A stretch of DNA of 64,000 nt from Sorghum bicolor (taxonomy: Eukaryota; Streptophyta; Magnoliopsida; Poales; Poaceae). Shown here one piece after another: positions 33,757-46,161 of this stretch (position 1 is the stretch's first letter; each line of letters begins with the position of its first letter). A program made the translations under genes and the position numbers. The notes beneath the pieces were generated by a model, which had not been told where the DNA came from, ran no database searches, and was given only the letters and a program-made list of their open reading frames with translations. The DNA is taken from NCBI RefSeq assembly GCF_000003195.3, contig NC_012870.2:52844049-52908048 (forward strand). Reading direction: 5' to 3'.

Positions 33757-34720
33757 ATTTTATTTGTCATTTGCCATGTAATCCATTTATGATAAAAAGT
33801 GTACCTTATGCTATGTGCTCTTCTCTATTTCTACATGTAAGACCCTATGCTTATTTCTACATCTAAGACTTACCATGTCATAACACTTTGGTATCGTATT
33901 GGTCTCAAACTTTTACCAAGGCTTACTAGTGCCATTGATGTTCAATCCACCAAGTTTGGGATTTTTCTGACGTGGTTTGTTACTTTATCCGGTTTAATTG
34001 AATTTCCACGCGACGTCATCCACTAATTAGCGCTTGAACTAAGTCTACCCCTGAAATGACTCCAAATGGTGCCAAACTTCTCCACAGGGTTTTATATACC
34101 ATAGGAAATAAAACTTTCTTGTGGTTGGTGGAAAAACCTAGTGGGATCTAGGTGTAGTCTACCATTTTTTATGTCATTTAGCACAAAGAAAAATGTAATA
34201 ATAGCTTGCATGACCATAAAATCCTAAGATCTTGTGTGGGGTCATTATTTGAGTGTAGAAGATTGTCAAAAAAATTTCAAGACATTTGGAGATAGGCATA
34301 AGATACATGCTTTACAAACGTAGAAGAGTCATTCCACCGAACTATGCTCAAACATATGGTTTCTCACATTTATATTGTCAACGATAAATTGCACAAAGGA
34401 ATATATTTTTCATAGCATTTATACACTACAATAAAGCTAACAAAATTAGATTTACATTTTTCTGGTATTCCTAGAATTATTTATGTATTAAACAAGATAT
34501 GAGGCACATATTCAATTTAAATCATTTTAAATAAAGCTGCATACAAAAGTACCTCAAACATGAAATTTCATATTTTTAACATGTGTATCTGGTCAAGAGA
34601 AACACAACAAAAAAATTTCACTAATTTACAACAAATATTTTTTAAGATATAATTTTTGAATCATTTAAATAATTTCTAAAAATATATATAAGGAAAACTT
34701 TGAATAAACTGAAAATACAT
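33757..34720. other. AT-rich interval, no gene seen
   Basis: No ORF, RNA gene or MITE pair recognised. It may be the 3' non-coding part of the CACTA element. ACTAGTG at about 33930 resembles a CACTA end but lacks a convincing extended match. Confidence 0.4.
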
Positions 34721-35434
34721 TTATACAGGCGGCCCTTGGAGTGAACCGCCAGTACTAATGCATTAGTACTGACGGCTGTCTTAGCCAACCACCAGTACAA
34801 ATGCATTAGTACTGGCGGTTGTCTTAGTCAGCCGTTTATACTAATGCCTTTGTACTAGCAGTTGGCTATATATATCCCGCGCTTCGATTCTAAAATTTTG
34901 TCTAAGTACTCGGCGCTCCAGTTTCCTCTCCGACATCGGCAGGCTCTCCAAAAATCCAACGCCACCGTCTTCCTCCATCTCCCTCGCACGCGGCCTTCCT
35001 GGACCACTGCGGTGAGCTTCCGTGCCTTGCTCTCTCTCTCGCCCTCTCTCTGTGTGTGTGCGCGCGGCGGCGACAGTGGTTCTCTGCGCGCGACGGCGGC
35101 GGTAGGGCGACGGCGGTAGTGGTGGGGCCGGACGGGGTTAGGCGCGCGCAGCGGCGGCGACAGGGAAGGGGTTAGGCGCACGCGTGGCTACGCGAGCAAC
35201 GAGGCGAGCGCGCGACGGGGTTAGGCGAGCGCAGAGGTTAGGGATGACCCCGACACGTGGGGCCCACCTGCCAGAGAGAGAGAGAGGAGGGTAGAGGGAG
35301 TCGCGGGCTGGGCCGGGAAGGGGAGGGAGAGGAGATTTTCTTTTTTTTACTTTAGTAATTTATTTGTTTAGTGAAATTGAGTAAAACCATAAAAAACAGT
35401 AGAAATTTAGAGAAATTTAGAGAATTTATTACCA
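34721..35434 (+). mobile_element. Second CACTA-like 5' fragment (subterminal repeats and leader)
   Basis: Repeated units of the type GGCGGTTGTCTTAG and TAATGCATTAGTACTG occur from 34728 to 34860. TATATATATCCC follows, then a GC-rich leader with a likely donor (CTGCGGTGAGC). The order matches that of the CACTA element at 31559. CT/GT and GA microsatellites lie near 35030-35070 and 35275-35295. The CACTA terminus itself is not seen, so this is tentative. Confidence 0.45.
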
Positions 35435-36335
35435 TGACACGCCATCCGTTATGACCACAAGGCTTCATTTAACACTGTGTGCCATCGCGTAGGATTTTCT
35501 TCAATCTTCCGCTTAATGAACTTAATAATTCCTTTGTTAGAAGCTTCGGCCTGCTCATTGGCCTGAGCATAGTAAGGATAAGAATTCAACACCTTAATCC
35601 CCATACCGATCGCAGACTCATCAAACTCTCCTGATGTAAACATAGTACCCTGATCGGTAGTGATTGTTTAGGGAATGCCAAATCGGTAAACAATATGCTC
35701 CTTCACAAAATCAATCATGTTGGCCGACGTTACTTTCTTCAAAGGACTAGCCTCAACCCATTTAGTGAAATAATCAGTGGCAATAAGGATAAACTTATGC
35801 CCTTTGCTCGACGGTGGATAAATTTGACCGATGAGATCAATAGCCCAACCCCGAAATGGCCAAGGTTTAATAATAGGATTCATAGCCGATGCGGGTGCCC
35901 TTTTAATATTGTCAAACTTCTGACATCCTTTGAAATATTTGAAACAATCCTCAAGTATGGTCGGCCAATAATATCCATTCCTTCTAATCATCCACTTCAT
36001 CTTAAAAGCTGATTGGTGTGCTCCACATACTCTCTCATGAATTTCACCCATCAAGCTTTTGGATAATACAATTCTTCTTCGAGGAGTACATACTTTGTAG
36101 CTTGAAACCTGACACGCCTCTCAACTTTTCTGGATGAATCTTTTAAATAATTAATAATTTCTTTTCTCCAATCATCGGCACTAACTGGTGATAATATTTT
36201 CGGGATGGGTTGATATCCCGAGGCATGTTGAGCTAACCGGTTAGCTATCTCATCATGCAATCGAGGAATATGCTCTAATTGGAAATCCCTGAATTCCCCC
36301 AATAATTGCACACACCTTTCATAATATGTTATCAA
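35435..36335 (-). pseudogene. Integrase of the truncated Tat element
   Basis: Minus-strand segments show the zinc region (HQSAFKMKWMIRRNGYYWP), WAIDLIGQIYPPSSKGHKF with a catalytic D, and YYAQANEQAEASNKGI with the final E. TAG near 35669 interrupts before the second D segment (TITTDQGTMFTSGEFDE). A frame break lies near 36050. The reading stops at RWHTVLNEALWS, short of the normal C-terminus, at the deletion breakpoint. Confidence 0.85.
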
Positions 36336-36344
36336 AACTTCACT

Positions 36345-38150
36345 TCAGCATTCATAAATTCCAACCAACAGATTTATAACGAGCATAGAATCACTGAAAA
36401 TCTCGGTAGCATCGGCATGAACCTCCTTTAATAATTCTAACCCTTTGATTAATACTTGATACTCAGCTTGATTGTTTGTTGACGTGACAATAATCGGTAA
36501 AGAAAACTCATATTTCTTTCCTTGAGGAGAAATCAACACTATACCGATACCTGCCCCCCGATCACATGTAGATCCATCAAAGAAGAGTGTCCAAGGAACA
36601 ATTTCCAGAGCATCCACTACACCACAATGCTGAGTTACAAAATCGGCCATGATCTGCCCTTTGACTGCCTTAGCCGATTCATAACGTAAGTCAAATTCCG
36701 ACAATGCTAATATCCATTTGCCGATTCTACCACTCATAATCGACATCAATAACATGTATCGGACTACATCATCTTTGCATACAACAGTGCATTCGGCCGA
36801 TAGCAAGTAATGTCTCAATTTGACACAAGAAAAGTATAAGCATAAGCATAATTTCTTAATTGTCGAATACCTTGTCTCAGCATCCACCAATCTTCTACTT
36901 AGATAGTAAATTACACGCTCCTTCCCTTCAAATTCTTGAATGATAGCTGAACCGATGACCGTATCATCGGTAGACAAATATAATCTAAAGGGCATTCCAT
37001 GCTGAGGTGGAACCAAAACTGGAGGAGTTGCCAAATAATTCTTGATTTCATCCAAGGCTAATTGTTGCTCTTTTCCCCACACAAACACCTGATCGGCTTT
37101 TAATTTAAGCAAAGGGCTAAAAGCATGAATCTTACCCGAAAAATTAGATATAAATTGTCTGATAAAATTAATCTTGCCGATCAATGTTTGAAGTTCAGTT
37201 TTATTGGTGGGAGCAACTATTTTGCTGATGACATCAATGGATCTCCTACTAATTTCAATTCCTCTTTGATGCACCATAAAACCAAGAAATTGGCCTGCCG
37301 ATACACCAAATGCACATTTATTAGAGTTCATCTTTAAGCCATGTTTCCTTGTGCATTCCAACACTTTTCGTAGATTGGCTAGATGTTCTATGAAATCCCC
37401 AGACTTAACCACCACATCATCAATATAGATTTCTACCAACTTGCTGATGAACTCATGGAAAATAAAATCATAGCCCTCTGATAAGTAGCACCAGCATTTT
37501 TCCAGCCAAAAGTCATGACTATCCATTCAAACAATCCAATATGACCAGGACATCTAAATGCAGTCTTGGGAATTTCTTCTTCAGCCATGAATATTTGATT
37601 GTACCATGCATTGCCATCCATAAAACTAATAATTTGATGTCCAGCGGCAGCATCAACCAATAGATTGGCAACTGGCATTGGATAACCATCCATCGCGTGG
37701 CTTTATTGAGATTCCTAAAGTCAATGCAAACACGAAGCTTTCTATTTTTTTATAAACAGGGACAACATTAGAAATCCATTCGGCATACCGACATTGTCGA
37801 ATAAACTTAGCTTCAATAAGTTTGGTTATTTCGGCCTTAATATAAGGAAGAATATTAGGATTGCATCAGCGTGCTGGTTGCTGATGCGGCTGAAATACAG
37901 ACTTAATAGGCAACCGATGTTCAATAATTGATCGGTCTAAACCAGGCATCTCGGTATAATCTCAAGCAAAGCAATCTTTATATTCTTTCAACAAATCGGT
38001 CAATTGTTGCTTACATTCAGAATCTAACATAGCACTAATAAAAGTAGGCCTTGGTCTATCACCATTACCTATATCTACTTCTACTAAATCATCAGCCGAT
38101 GTAAACCCCTGTCCTAACTTTCCATCATCGGCGAATCTATCCATTAAAAT
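36345..38150 (-). pseudogene. Reverse transcriptase and RNase H of the truncated Tat element
   Basis: RT motifs include IISFMDGNAWYNQIFM, FGWKNAGATYQRAM and the active site YIDDVVVK near 37420. RNase H shows FFDGSTCDRGAGIGIVLIS and NNQAEYQVLIKGLELL (about 36410-36580). Frame breaks occur near 37430-37530 and around 37690-37960, so no continuous enzyme is encoded. Confidence 0.88.
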
Positions 38151-38610
38151 TCCTCATCAGAACCGACTGCTTGGATCGGTGGAATTTCATAATCGACGAC
38201 CTTGAGAAAATCTTTCTCCCAAACCTCTCCTGATATGCATCTGGTCCGCTCATAGGTATCTGACTCCGTCGATGCAATGACATATGAAGAATCTCTCGGG
38301 ACAATTTCAATTTTGTCACCTACCCACTGAACAAGGCACTGGTGCATTGTAGAAGGAATACAGCAATTGGCATGAATCCAATCTCTCCCCAGCAGTAAAT
38401 TATATGTACCTTTTCCACTGATGACAAAGAAAGTTGTCGGCAAAGTCTTGCTGCCGATGGTCAATTCAACACATATAGCCCCTTTGACTGGTGACACATT
38501 CTCTTCAAAATCTTTCGACATCATATCGGTCTTGGTCAAATCCTGATCCCCTTTGCCAAGTTTCTGATATACTGCATATGGCATAATGTTGATTACAGCT
38601 CCCCCGTCAA
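38144..38610 (-). pseudogene. Aspartic protease region of the truncated Tat element
   Basis: The stretch MPYAVYQKLGKGDQDLTKTD followed by GTYNLLLGRDWIHANCCIP matches the retroviral-type protease fold of Tat elements. The catalytic DGG lies just upstream (about 38598-38610, reading IDGGAVINIMPYA). A separate downstream frame is broken at about 38144. It would process the gag-pol precursor. Confidence 0.75.
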
Positions 38611-39099
38611 TGAGTATTTTGGAAATCGGCTGCCCATCAACCCTGCCTTTGACAAACAGAGCCTTAAGATGTTGTCTTTCATCATCAGAAGGCTTCTAAA
38701 AAATAGTTGTCATTGGATCAAGTGCCAACTAAGCTATCTGGCCAGGGAGAATTGTCTCTTCATCATCACTAAGGGGTGCGAGAAATTCCATCGGCAACAT
38801 AAACACCATGTTAACATCTGTCGATGGTCCCTGAGATCCGATTGCTGCCGATTCTCACACTTAGAAGAACTTTCTTCCCTATTCAACTCTTCTTAACGTT
38901 CTCGCTGCATCCTCCTTTTCTGCGTCCTTGTTAACCCTTCCGAACACCATTGGGGAATCTTTGTTCTCCATGCTGGCTGGTAGTGAACTTCCCTTGATTC
39001 CACCCGATGACGGTTAGCATCCCTACAAAATATAAATTCATCGGGAACCCGTGCATTTGCCATCTCTTCAAGCTCCTCTTGTTTCCTTGGAAGATGACC

Positions 39100-41785
39100 A
39101 ACACGTTCACCAAGCCTTTCATGCACACTAAGCCTGCCCCCCAGCCGATCATGAACTGACATCCTTCCTCTGATTGGCTCATCAAACGTCGAATGTTGTT
39201 CTGAAATTGTCGATCTGACCAATCATACTGATTATAACCATTGCATTCAGGACAGTTTCTGATAGTTGGCAATTTAATATTTTGTTCCCAGCAATGAATA
39301 AAGAATGGGCAGTTCCAATGATCTTTATGCCGATTCCACTCTTGTCGGCGCCTTTCTTCTTCTCGGCGTCGATCTTCTTGCTGACGGCGATACTGGTCCT
39401 CTCGCTGCTTCCATGTCTCTCGATGTTGCCTATGAGTAATTACAACACCAGAGCGAGGAGGTCATCCAGAGCTATTGCCCTCCTTTGTCAAGCCTTTGCC
39501 CTTAGCGTCATCGGTAGTTACTTGATGCTGGGGATCCACCGATGCGTTCTTCTCAGTTGCTTCTGATGTTAAGACTTTAGTCTTACCTTTGGCATCCAGC
39601 ATGTTTGCAGGGAAAGGGTGTTGATCAATCTTCATCGGCTTCTGAGCTTTGGAATTATAAAACTTAATCCTCTCAGATTCTATAGCCGATTGCAATTGTT
39701 GCCTAAACTCCTTGCACTCATTTGTGCTGTGTGATGTTGCATTATGCCACTTGCAATATTTGATCTTCTTCAATTCTTCTGCCGATGGAATCACATGATT
39801 GGATGAGAATTTAATCTATCCTTCTTGAAGTAAGAAATCAAATATCCTATCGGCCTTAGTGATATCGAAAGCAAATTTCTCTAGTTCTTTTTGGCCAAAA
39901 GGACAGGACATCGTCCTTTTATTTTTCACCTACTCTGCCAAGCCGATGACTAGTTCTTCATCAGAATCTGAACTCATTGCCTCATCAACAAATGACACTT
40001 TCTTATTCTAAGCTTTCCTAGGTTCAAAAGCTTTGATATCTTGATCAGAAATCCTCTGCACCAAATGACTCAGACTTTCAAACTCCTGAGAAGCATATTT
40101 ATCTTCATGTGTGGCAACAATCCTTGGAAAGCCAAATCGGCTAGCTGCCGATCATCCAGAACCAGATTGTAACATTTGTTTTTTACATCCCGTAGCCTCT
40201 GCACAAAGCTTTCAACTGATTCATCATTGCGTTGCCTTAGCCTTACTAAATCGGTAAGCTTCTTCTCATGAACTCTAGAAAAGAAATATTTGTGGAACTG
40301 CTTTTCTAGATCGGCCCAGGTAATAACTGAGTTTGGTGGCAACGAGATAAATGAGGTAAATGCCGATCCCGACAAAGATGATGAAAACAAACGAACTCTT
40401 AACTCATCTCTGTTAGCAGCTTCTCCACACTGGATGATGAACCGATTGACATGTTCCATGGTTGATGTGTCATCTTGTCTAGAGAATTTAGTGAAATCCG
40501 GTACCTTGTACCGATTTGGGAGTGGAATCAAATCATATGTAGGAGGATACGGTGTCCGATAAGAGTAGGTGTTGACCTTGGGTTTTATCCTAAACTGATC
40601 TCTCATAACCTCAGCTATCTTATCGGCCCAATAGGCATCGGCATCTTGCCGATGTGCGGGCTGAAGTTCTGGCACCTACTGATAAGCTTCCACGTGCCTC
40701 TGAGGTGCACGTTCTCTAGGAAACATAACGTTGGCCATAGTTTTCTGACCACCAATCTGCTGAGCAAGATTCATTGGCTGATTGGCCGGTCCTTGATTTT
40801 AAAAACCAACCTGCATCTGTCCTTGCTGGAACCCCATAGCCTGATGATTCTGTTGTGTCACATGTGGAAAGACAAACTGCCCTGTCCATCCATTATTAGC
40901 ATTCATCGGTGCAGGTCCTGCCGATGGCTGATAATTGGTTGTCATTGCTGGGTTGACATATACTGTCTGAGTCATAAATCTCTATTGAGTCGGCAGTGGA
41001 TCTGCCGATGAATTTGCATTAGGCATATGGAATGTTGGCACTTGAAAATTCCCAGTAACAGGCCTTGTAGTGGTAGTTGTAGAATATTGGGGAATCTGAG
41101 TCATCGGCGAAACTGGAGGTGCCGATGTCATAGGAGCTTTTCCTGCTAAGTCAGCCATCTGAGATGTTCTAGAACTATTTGCAAAAAACTCCGGAGGCAT
41201 ACCATATCCCCACCAATTAGGAGGAACTTGACAATTCTGAAATACAGATCCTGACATTGCCGATGTTGATAGATCTGTGTTGAGTTGAACCCGTCCCTTT
41301 GATGTTGCTGGATTAGTTCTCATTAGTGTAGATTGCCCATTAGTCATCCGTAATGTGCTTGGGGGAGAAGTAACTTCCATACCCGCAACGGCTGGAGGAG
41401 CCGATGGAGCCGTGACCGATGACAACCCAGGCTGATGATAGGCTGGGCCAACATATAGTGGTGGTGCCTGTCCTTCTTTAAAAGTTCTAGCCACAACATT
41501 GAAAACAGTATTTGACAGCACACTAGATTGATTGATCAAAGCACGATTAATAGCATAGTCAATCATATCTTGCAATTTACCAGGATTGGCTTTGAAAGTA
41601 ATCTGCGAAGGCATCGGCAGCTCTTGCTTCTAGATTTCTTCACCGCTCCTATTGAGGCTGAAGGATTTCAAGCAGAGCTGCCTGTACTCCTCCATAGCCC
41701 TTGCCATGGCCTGCTTCTGTTCGTCCCTAAGATCAGCTTCTGTCACGGCAATGACATTGTCTGCGTCGAGCTCAGTAGTAGCCAT
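39100..41785 (-). pseudogene. Gag of the truncated Tat element
   Basis: The likely ATG is at 41785 (MATTELDADNVIAVTEADL). A TAG follows near 41630 (after RSGEEI), then PSQITFKANPGKLQDMIDYA. The retrotransposon gag core is at 40070-40675 (SVITWADLEKQFHKYFFSRV, then LRQRNDESVESFVQRLRD). A C/H knuckle lies at about 39740 (KYCKWHNATSHSTNEC). Multiple stops separate the pieces. Gag would form the particle. Confidence 0.82.
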
Positions 41786-41808
41786 GTTGATCTTGTTGAT
41801 AGATTTGT

Positions 41809-41827
41809 CCCACTGGGCGTGCCAAAA
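41809..41827 (-). other. Primer binding site region of the truncated Tat element
   Basis: A few bases inside the LTR the minus strand reads TTGGCACGCCCAGTGGGAC. The position is right for the primer site. The donor tRNA was not assigned. Confidence 0.5.
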
Positions 41828-41829
41828 GA

Positions 41830-42583
41830 TGTGTTGATGCAAAAGTGAATCTGCAAACACAAAGGGCTTATACCCGATTCAACGTTAAGGCGTGCCAGCC
41901 GATTTGACCTTACAATCGACAAAGGTGGTAACTCGAATACTTTGGTCCCGACAACAGTGATGCACCCAGATGCCACGGCCAAGAGGTATTCACGCGGAAC
42001 TCGAGAACTCATCGAGTATGACTCAATGAATTCTTAAGAACTCGTAAGTAAAGGAAAATATGTGAGTTGACGAAGTCATTGAAAAAGTAGATGCAAAAGT
42101 AGATGTAAGACTTGTGTATATTATTGATTGATTGTCCTCTTACATCGCTACTAGGCCCATATTTATACTCTGTCCTAAAGAGTTACAATCGTATACGACT
42201 AGGATGTAATTCCAAACCAAATAGGAATCATACATAAAACAAACCCTAACAATTATGGAAAATAACAACCTATCTATTCTTGCTGATCAGCACACCACCA
42301 TTGCCTTCTTAGCAACTCCCATGTCTCCCTTTGTTGTTATCGGCATATTCCCCGCATCTTTTCATCATTATCGGCACACTCCTCCTCATCGGCACCGTCA
42401 ATTATCAATATCAGCAATCGGCACCGCTCAGCAACCACCACCAGACTCAGCAACATCTTCTCCCTATTGTCCTATCATCAACAATGTTGGCTATCGGCAA
42501 TCCTTCTATCGGGCAGATACATCACTTCTTTGACTGCCGATATTGAATACCCTAATTCGTGTCAAAAAAACAGTGTCAACACA
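41830..42583 (-). repeat. 5' LTR of the truncated Tat element
   Basis: 754 bp; the plus strand starts TGTGTTGATG and ends GTCAACACA, so the ends are short inverted repeats. Six copies of ATCGGC/GCCGAT lie in 42340-42540. It directly abuts RT sequence of the plus-strand element at 42584. The other LTR is missing. Confidence 0.82.
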
Positions 42584-45480
42584 ACAGATTGTCAATTCTA
42601 CCATGGATGTGAAACCCTTTCTTTCCTTGATGCTTATTCTGGTTACCATCAAATAAAAATGAAGGGGTCTAACTAGCTCGTGACTTCCTTCATCACCCCT
42701 TTTGGTATGTACTGCTATGTCACCATACCCTTCGACCATAGAAATGCTAGGGCGACATATCAGCGATGCATGTTATAGGTTTTTGGAGGAAATACATAGG
42801 GTCGACAGTCGAGGCCTACATCGACGACATCATGGTCAAGTCAAAAAGAGTGGGGAATCTCATACGGGACCTCAAGACTATGTTTAGTTGCCTACGGGCC
42901 AATAACATTAAGCTCAACCCAGAGAAATGTGTCTTTGGCGTGCCTCGAGGTATGCTTCTAGGCTACATTGCCTCCCAGCATGACATCAAGGCCAATCCCA
43001 AGAAGGTCTCAGCCGTCACAAAAATGGGACCAATTTGAAACATCAAGGGCATACAAAAGGTTATGGACTGCCTAGCAGCACTCAGTCATTTCATCTCGTG
43101 ACTGGGGGAAAAAGCTTTGCCACTGTATCGCCTCCTGAAGAAAGTTGAACACTTCATGTGGACCGTTGAGGCTGAGGAGGCCCTCGACAAACTTAAGAGC
43201 ATGCTGACTTCCGCCTTAGTCCTGGTGCTGCCTCGACCTGCCGAGCCTCTCCTCCTCTATGTTGCGGCAACGACTCAGGTCGTTAGCGTAGTAGTAGTGG
43301 TCGGGAGACCGGAAGAAGGACACATGCTACCGGTGCAACGACCAATTTACTTCATCAGTGAGGTACTCTCAAAGACCAAGGTATGATATCCACAAGTAAA
43401 AAAGCTCATCTACATAGTGATCCTCACACGCCGCAAGCTACAACACTACTTTCTTGGCCACCCGATCACAGTGGTCTCGTCCTTTCCCTTGGGCGAGATC
43501 ATCCAAAACCAAGAAGCTACTGGAAGGATCGCCAAGTGGTCGGTCGAGCTCATGGGAGAGACCCTCACCTACACCCCATGCAAAGCCATCAAGTCCTAAG
43601 TACTTGCAGATTTCATCGTAGAATGAACCGATACCTAGCTCCCCCCAGCGCAAGTCCAGGCGGAGCTCTAGATGATGTACTTCGACAGATCACTCAAGAA
43701 GACGGGAGTAGGCGTGGGCTTACTCTTCATCTCACCCCTTGGCATCCACATGTGGTACATAATTCACATTCATTTTGCAACCTCTAATAATGTCATAGAA
43801 TATGAGGCCCTCGTCAATGGGATAAGGATTGCCATTGAGCTCGGGGTCTGACGCCTTGATGTTCGAGGCGATTCATAGCTCGTCATTGACCAAGTCATGA
43901 AGGCCTCGAGCTGCCATGATCCCAAGATGGTGGCCTACTGCAAGGAGGTACGCAAGCTTGAGGACAAGTTCCATAGCCTAGAGCTTAACCACATCACCAG
44001 ATGATGCAATGAAGCCACGGATGAGCTCACCAAGACTGCGTCCACTCAAGGCACCGTCCTGCCCGATGCATTCTCGAGGGATCTCCTCGAGCCCTCAGTC
44101 GACCGTGGCATGGGGGCTGGCGTCGAGGCGTCAGCACCAGAGCCTGTGGACGTGGTCGAGGCCCTTCTGGCAGCCGTAGAAGTCATGGAGGTCGAGCAGT
44201 CATCTCAACGGCCAAGCCGACCATTTGATTAGCGCACCCCTTTTCTTGATTGCCTGATTCAAGGGGAGCTCCTAGAAGACCGGACAGAAGCCCGCCGTAT
44301 CGCTCGATAGGCCAAATCCTACGTGATCTATAGCAACGACAAAGAGTTGTACAAGCAGAGCCTAATAGGAGTCCTACAGCACTACATCACCATCGAAGAA
44401 GGCTGAAAGCTCCTTGAGGACATACACTCAGAGGCTTGTGGCCACCATGCGGCGCCCAGGACCCTTGTTGGAAACGCCTTCTGGCAAGGCTTCTATTGGC
44501 CGACTACCATCACTGATGCCATTGAGCTTGTCCGCTTGTGCCAGGGATGTCAATTCTACACCAAGCAGACTCACCTCCTAGCTCACACCCTGCAGATGAT
44601 CCCCATCACCTAGCCATTTGTGGTCTCGGCCTCAACCTTGTGGGGCCCCTCCAAAGGACGAAAGGGGGATACATGCATCTGCTGGTAGCCGTCGTCAAGT
44701 TTTCCAAGTGGATTGAGGCTCGACCCATCGCCAACATCCGCTCTGAACAAGCCATCCTGTTCTTCACCGACATAATCCATCGATTCAGGGTGCCCAACGT
44801 CATCATCACCGACAACGGCACACAGTTCGCGGGAAAGAAGTTCCTAGACTTCTGCGACCATCATCACATCCATGTGAATTGGTCCGTAGTCGCTCATCCT
44901 CAAACTTACGGCCAGGTCGAGCGTGCCAATGGCATAATCTTGCAAGGCCTCAAACCCATAATATATAATCAGTTGAAAAAGTTTGGTTAGAAATGGATCG
45001 AGGAGCTTTCCTTAGTCCTATGGATCTTAACAATGACGCCTAGTTGTGCCACAAAATTCACTCCATTCTTTATGGTCTATGGCTCCGAGGCTGTTTTACC
45101 TACAGACCTTGAGTATGGATCCCCCAGCTCAAGGCATACAATGAAGCAAACTAACAAGAAGACACGGGAGAACGCAGATGGCCAACTTGAGGAGGCTCGA
45201 GACATGGCCCTCCTCAACTTAGCAAGGTACTAGCAGAAGCTTCGACGCTACCATGACAAGCATGTACGAAAAAGGGACCTACACGTTGGCGACCTCATCC
45301 TACGTCGATGACAAAGCAATCAAGGACGCCACAAGCTGACCCCCACTTTGGGAAGGCCCATACGTCGATGACAAAGCAATCAAGTCCTGAAGCCAGGAAT
45401 GTACAAGCTGGCGAATGAGAAGGGTGCGGTCTTCACCAAAGCTTGGAACATCGAACAGCTACGTTGCTTCTACCCCTAGA
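42584..45480 (+). pseudogene. RT, RNase H and integrase of a 5'-truncated Tat element
   Basis: Coding starts abruptly inside RT (CETLSFLDAYSGYHQIKMK). The active-site YIDDIMVKSKR lies near 42817. RNase H (SNNVIEYEALVNGIRIAIEL) is near 43780-43850. Integrase follows with RLCQGCQFYTKQTH, then VPNVIITDNGTQFAGKKF and YGQVERANGI, keeping all three catalytic acids in the window 44538-44990. The frame ends near RCFYP at 45478. More than a dozen stops and several frameshifts are scattered through it. Orientation is opposite to the neighbouring 35-42.6 kb element. Confidence 0.88.
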
Positions 45481-46015
45481 GCCTCGAAGCTTTGTACATT
45501 CCATGCATTTTGTACCCTTGCGACATCTTGAATGAATGAAAATACTTTTCGACAATATGTACTCTTACTTTAAGATTCAAGAATAAAGGAAGTCTTGACT
45601 TTGCCCCATCATAGTCGAAACTCCCTCGGGGGCTAATATTGGGAACACCCTAAGCTCTTAAAAAAACTTGAACGTTTTCCAAAGCTAGACATCATCTCTT
45701 CCCCTTCACGCCCTAAAAAGTTCTGCGCAGTTAAGTAGAAAACACCTCGAGGCCCTTAAGGGTCGAGGGACATCAAGCTTGGGGATCCCTACGCCTCTGT
45801 GTTATGGTAACTCTACTCACTAACCCACCCTTGAGGCAATCGAGCCTGTTTTAGAAACCTAACCCAGGAATAAAAGTCAGGCAATAAGGGAACAAAGAAA
45901 AACTCGAGCATAAAAACATCAAGTGTTTACACAAACTTTAGGGCCATCTAGGCCATAGCATCATCAAGTAGCAAAAACTAACTTATTACATTGGGTCTAG
46001 GTACCCAGATGAGGC
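45481..46015 (+). other. 3' untranslated part of the 42.6 kb Tat element
   Basis: Non-coding stretch after integrase with repeated TCGAGG-type motifs (for example CCTCGAGGCCCTTAAGG) and CCCTCGGGGGCTAATATTGG near 45620, which resembles the PPT-like motifs of Tat elements. No LTR is present; the next element starts at 46162. Confidence 0.5.
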
Positions 46016-46161
46016 TCACAGGCCTTGATCATCATTACTACCCTCTCCATCCTTACCTCCATCGCCACCCGTGCCGGCCTCTTGGGGAAGCACCTTTGGC
46101 TCGAACAACGTCGCCAAACTTTCGCCAGGAACCTCAGCGTCTTCGATTAGGGCACGGAGCC
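46016..46161 (-). pseudogene. C-terminal tail of an antisense ORF in the 42.6 kb Tat element
   Basis: On the strand opposite to pol, 48 codons stay open and end with TGA at 46016. They read LRALIEDAEVPGESLATLFE, then PKVLPQEAGTG and an acidic Gly/Asp-rich end. Position and orientation match the last exon of the aORF at 12855-16031. It is cut by the LTR at 46162. Confidence 0.6.

Larger units (their letters stand above)
35435..42583 (-). mobile_element. Tat-type Ty3/gypsy element, 3' end deleted
   Basis: The 5' LTR lies at 41830-42583, and gag, protease, RT, RNase H and integrase follow leftward on the minus strand. Homology stops within the integrase near 35435; the 3' part and 3' LTR are absent. 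The hexamer GCCGAT or ATCGGC appears about 44 times across LTR and coding parts. Several in-frame stops make it non-functional. Confidence 0.88.

Noticed and set aside
33923..33936. Possible right end of the CACTA element (ACTAGTG)
   Set aside because: Only the last bases match the inverse of the left end, and no matching 3-bp duplication was found.
34855..35181. Possible small gene or CpG-rich promoter
   Set aside because: The layout repeats that of the CACTA 5' region at 31559, so it is better explained as a CACTA leader than as a host gene.
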